Origin: Ditylenchus dipsaci
Lineage: Eukaryota > Nematoda > Chromadorea > Rhabditida > Anguinidae
Direction: 5' to 3'
NCBI GenBank assembly: GCA_004194705.1
Contig: SADC01001287.1
Span: 558,001-622,000 of the forward strand
DNA length: 64,000 bases
The translations under genes were made by a program, and so were the position numbers. The notes beneath the pieces were generated by a model, which saw only the letters and a program-made list of their open reading frames with translations, had not been told where the DNA came from and made no database searches. Shown in pieces: positions 62,150-64,000 of the stretch (the first letter of the stretch is position 1; the number at the start of each line of letters is the position of its first letter).

Positions 62150-62475
62150 AATTTATCCGCGGTTTTATCCTGCCCCCGACCAGGCTAAGGATAAAATCCG
62201 CGGATACGGATAAATATCCGTGGATATTTTATTGTTACTACTGATTTTATCCGTGGATAAATATCCACGGATATTTATCCGCAGAGGCGGATAAATCCGC
62301 GGATTTTATCCGCGGATATTTGATTGTTACTACGGAATTTATCCGCGGATATTTATTCGTATCCGCGGATTAATATCCGCGGATTTTTTGATTGTTACTA
62401 CCGATTATCCGTATCCGCGGATTTTATCCGAGGATACGGATTTATCCGCGGATATTTTGATTGTTACTACCACCT
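62150..62475. repeat. palindromic TTATCCGCGGATA satellite
   Basis: The palindrome ATCCGCGGAT and variants (TATCCGTGGATA, TATCCACGGATA, ATCCGAGGATA) occur more than fifteen times in both orientations. GATTGTTACTAC or TTATTGTTACTAC spacers recur at roughly 60-100 base intervals (62231, 62320, 62390, 62458). The array begins about 270 bases after the pICln stop. Confidence 0.9.
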
Positions 62476-62477
62476 CA

Positions 62478-62668
62478 GATACAAGTTTCAGATTCGAAGC
62501 AAGATAGTGATTTTCTTTGTCTGCTGGAAGCATGGTTATAAATGTCCGCTTTCTGTTTTTTCTCAAAAAGAAGAAGAACACAACCACACATTAGATTCAA
62601 CACTCGTATCTGATGCACTTTTTAACACTCTACTCAGTGCTTATTTTCCTTTTTTGAAATACCCTTGA
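62478..62668 (+). CDS. open frame with a CP...HNHTLD motif, unassigned
   Basis: The frame following the satellite reads RYKFQIRSKIVIFFVCWKHG, YKCPLSVFSQKEEEHNHTLD and ends at 62668 after LLSAYFPFLKYP. A Cys followed about 15 residues later by HNH resembles FLYWCH/FAR1-like zinc motifs in Mutator-type transposases. This is a single weak motif and the frame may be a transposon scrap. The upstream half of the open frame is translated satellite and should be ignored. Confidence 0.25.
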
Positions 62669-62679
62669 AATTGGCTGGT

Positions 62680-64000
62680 TGTCTCGCGAGCCCTGTCAAA
62701 GTTCTATTGCATTTTTCTTGCTGATCATTTTCGTGTATTGTAGACCAAACTTTCTTAGAAATTTCGACAGAAATAAGGCGAACAAGCTGTCTTTCAAAAT
62801 TCAACAAAAAAAAAAAATTCAAATTGGCGCCCTTTCTCTTCCCGGTAATTTATTGAGATAAAAATTAAACCAAGGTCACTTTAAGAACTTCAATTGATCG
62901 CTCTTTCGGACGGCGTAAAGTTGTAATTTCCATCATAGCCTCTGAAGTAGGTTTTTAAGCCAAAATTCGCAAAAAGTCCGCTTTTCAAAAAAAGGAGTTT
63001 TTGTATTTTTGAATTTTTTTTTCAAAATTTTTGAAAATATACAGACGTGTGATATGTCATTTGAAAGTCGTTTTAATGGGTATACCAACGACTGGGTACA
63101 CATAATGACCGGGTACAACGACTGGTACAGTGCCAAATTTTGCCTTGGTCACCCTGTTAATTTTTTAAAATTTTTTTCGATTTTTTTTATTATTTTGCGC
63201 ACTTAGACTTAGGCTTACCAGAAGCAACCGGTCTCACGGTCCGGCCTGCCCGTGGTAATTTTAATTTTGACCACTAAAATGGGGTTTAAAGTCAGAATTT
63301 CACTACTCACAAGGACCCTATCGGGGTTTCATTTTGAAAACTCTATCGCGAGAATTATTCATTTAGAGCATGTAGAACTGCCAGTTGAAACTGGGCCATT
63401 GAGGCGATATTACCATAAAAATGGCTTAATGATTTGATCAAAGTTATGAAATACCCATGATACTCATATCATGGTTTTGGTTGAATATTTGTTTTCAATG
63501 TCTTTTGTTCCTTACATTTTTATTTTCGAGTTGTGTGTATTTAGTACTCAAAACAACCGCTAGGTTCTACTAAACATTTGGTAGTAACAATCTATAAGTT
63601 TATGTAAAAAAATTTCAGAAATAAAATTTTTGATGTCTTGGTATCAAAGATGTGCATTGAAAACAGCTCTAATCAAAGTTTGTATTTTTGTGGTTTCATC
63701 GACTTATTATTTTGTTAACTTGGTAACGGATCCGTTTGCATCAAATAACAAAATTAAGAAAAATTTTACTTGTGCTTTCTGGTAACCTCATTTCTTTTAT
63801 CATAAACAATCAGTCTTTGGTAATATCAGGCTTAGACGTTTCTGTTTCTGTTACACTGAATGAACCAAGAATTACATTTGTATCACCTTTTTCAAAAAAA
63901 ACCTTGATGGTTTTCTTCGTTTCTTTCATAAGATATATACAGGGTTGGCCAAATTCGTCAAACTATTTGCTTTGGTCATATCTTTTTTAATTTATTGTGT
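62680..64000. other. right-end sequence without a recognised gene
   Basis: No family signature is visible. GTATACCAACGACTGGGTAC, AATGACCGGGTACAACGACT and GGTACAGTGCC form a short direct repeat at 63078-63130. ACAGGGTTGGCCAAATTCGT at 63939-63958 resembles a mariner-type terminus, but its partner would lie beyond the window. Confidence 0.35.

Overview
The window is AT-rich, intron-bearing nuclear DNA from a metazoan. Three genes can be assembled exon by exon from the sequence: profilin (minus, 8358-12318, 7 exons), a choline-transporter-like protein of the SLC44/CTL family (minus, 17080-33299, 26 exons) and the methylosome/chloride-conductance subunit pICln (plus, 59165-61879, 10 exons). As far as I recall the families, the profilin reads closest to nematode PFN-1, so a nematode or related ecdysozoan is my best guess. 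No species is claimed. Introns have ordinary GT/AG ends and no operon structure is visible.

Most of the rest is transposon debris, much of it nested. 1.5-7.4 kb: a pogo/Tigger-like element with the C-terminal part of a transposase, minisatellites, an inverted-repeat element and a decayed coding-like tract. 8.4-12.3 kb: profilin, whose introns hold pogo-type MITEs (TA target duplications) and a tRNA-related SINE. 12.4-13.1 kb: a long foldback element directly upstream of profilin. 17-33.3 kb: the CTL gene. One 4.7-kb intron between its exons 4 and 5 (25.7-30.4 kb) holds an 845-bp palindrome with tRNA-like promoters in both arms, a pogo-type MITE with a hAT element nested inside it, and an 8-bp-TSD foldback nested in another repeat. 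Its other introns hold MITEs and foldbacks, and the 32.6-30.6 kb intron holds a deleted mariner. 34-58 kb: no confident host gene; a second hAT derivative, PIF-like MITEs, SINEs, large foldback nests with poly-C tracts, a decayed Helitron (53.9-55.8 kb) with an intact 3' hairpin and CTAG end, and a 0.9-kb tandem duplication. 59-62 kb: pICln. 62.1-62.5 kb: a palindromic TTATCCGCGGATA satellite.

The three host genes do not form a pathway. They serve actin dynamics, choline-type transport and snRNP/arginine-methylation assembly. The most distinctive features are two mobile families: a hAT family in AT-rich DNA whose subterminal regions are arrays of GGCGCC-type palindromes, confirmed by two copies with perfect 8-bp target duplications; and a high-copy foldback family with a GC-rich central hairpin, found in about 15 partial or full copies. 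Several reading-frame breaks sit at homopolymers or at otherwise good exon junctions, so the assembly may carry single-base indels.
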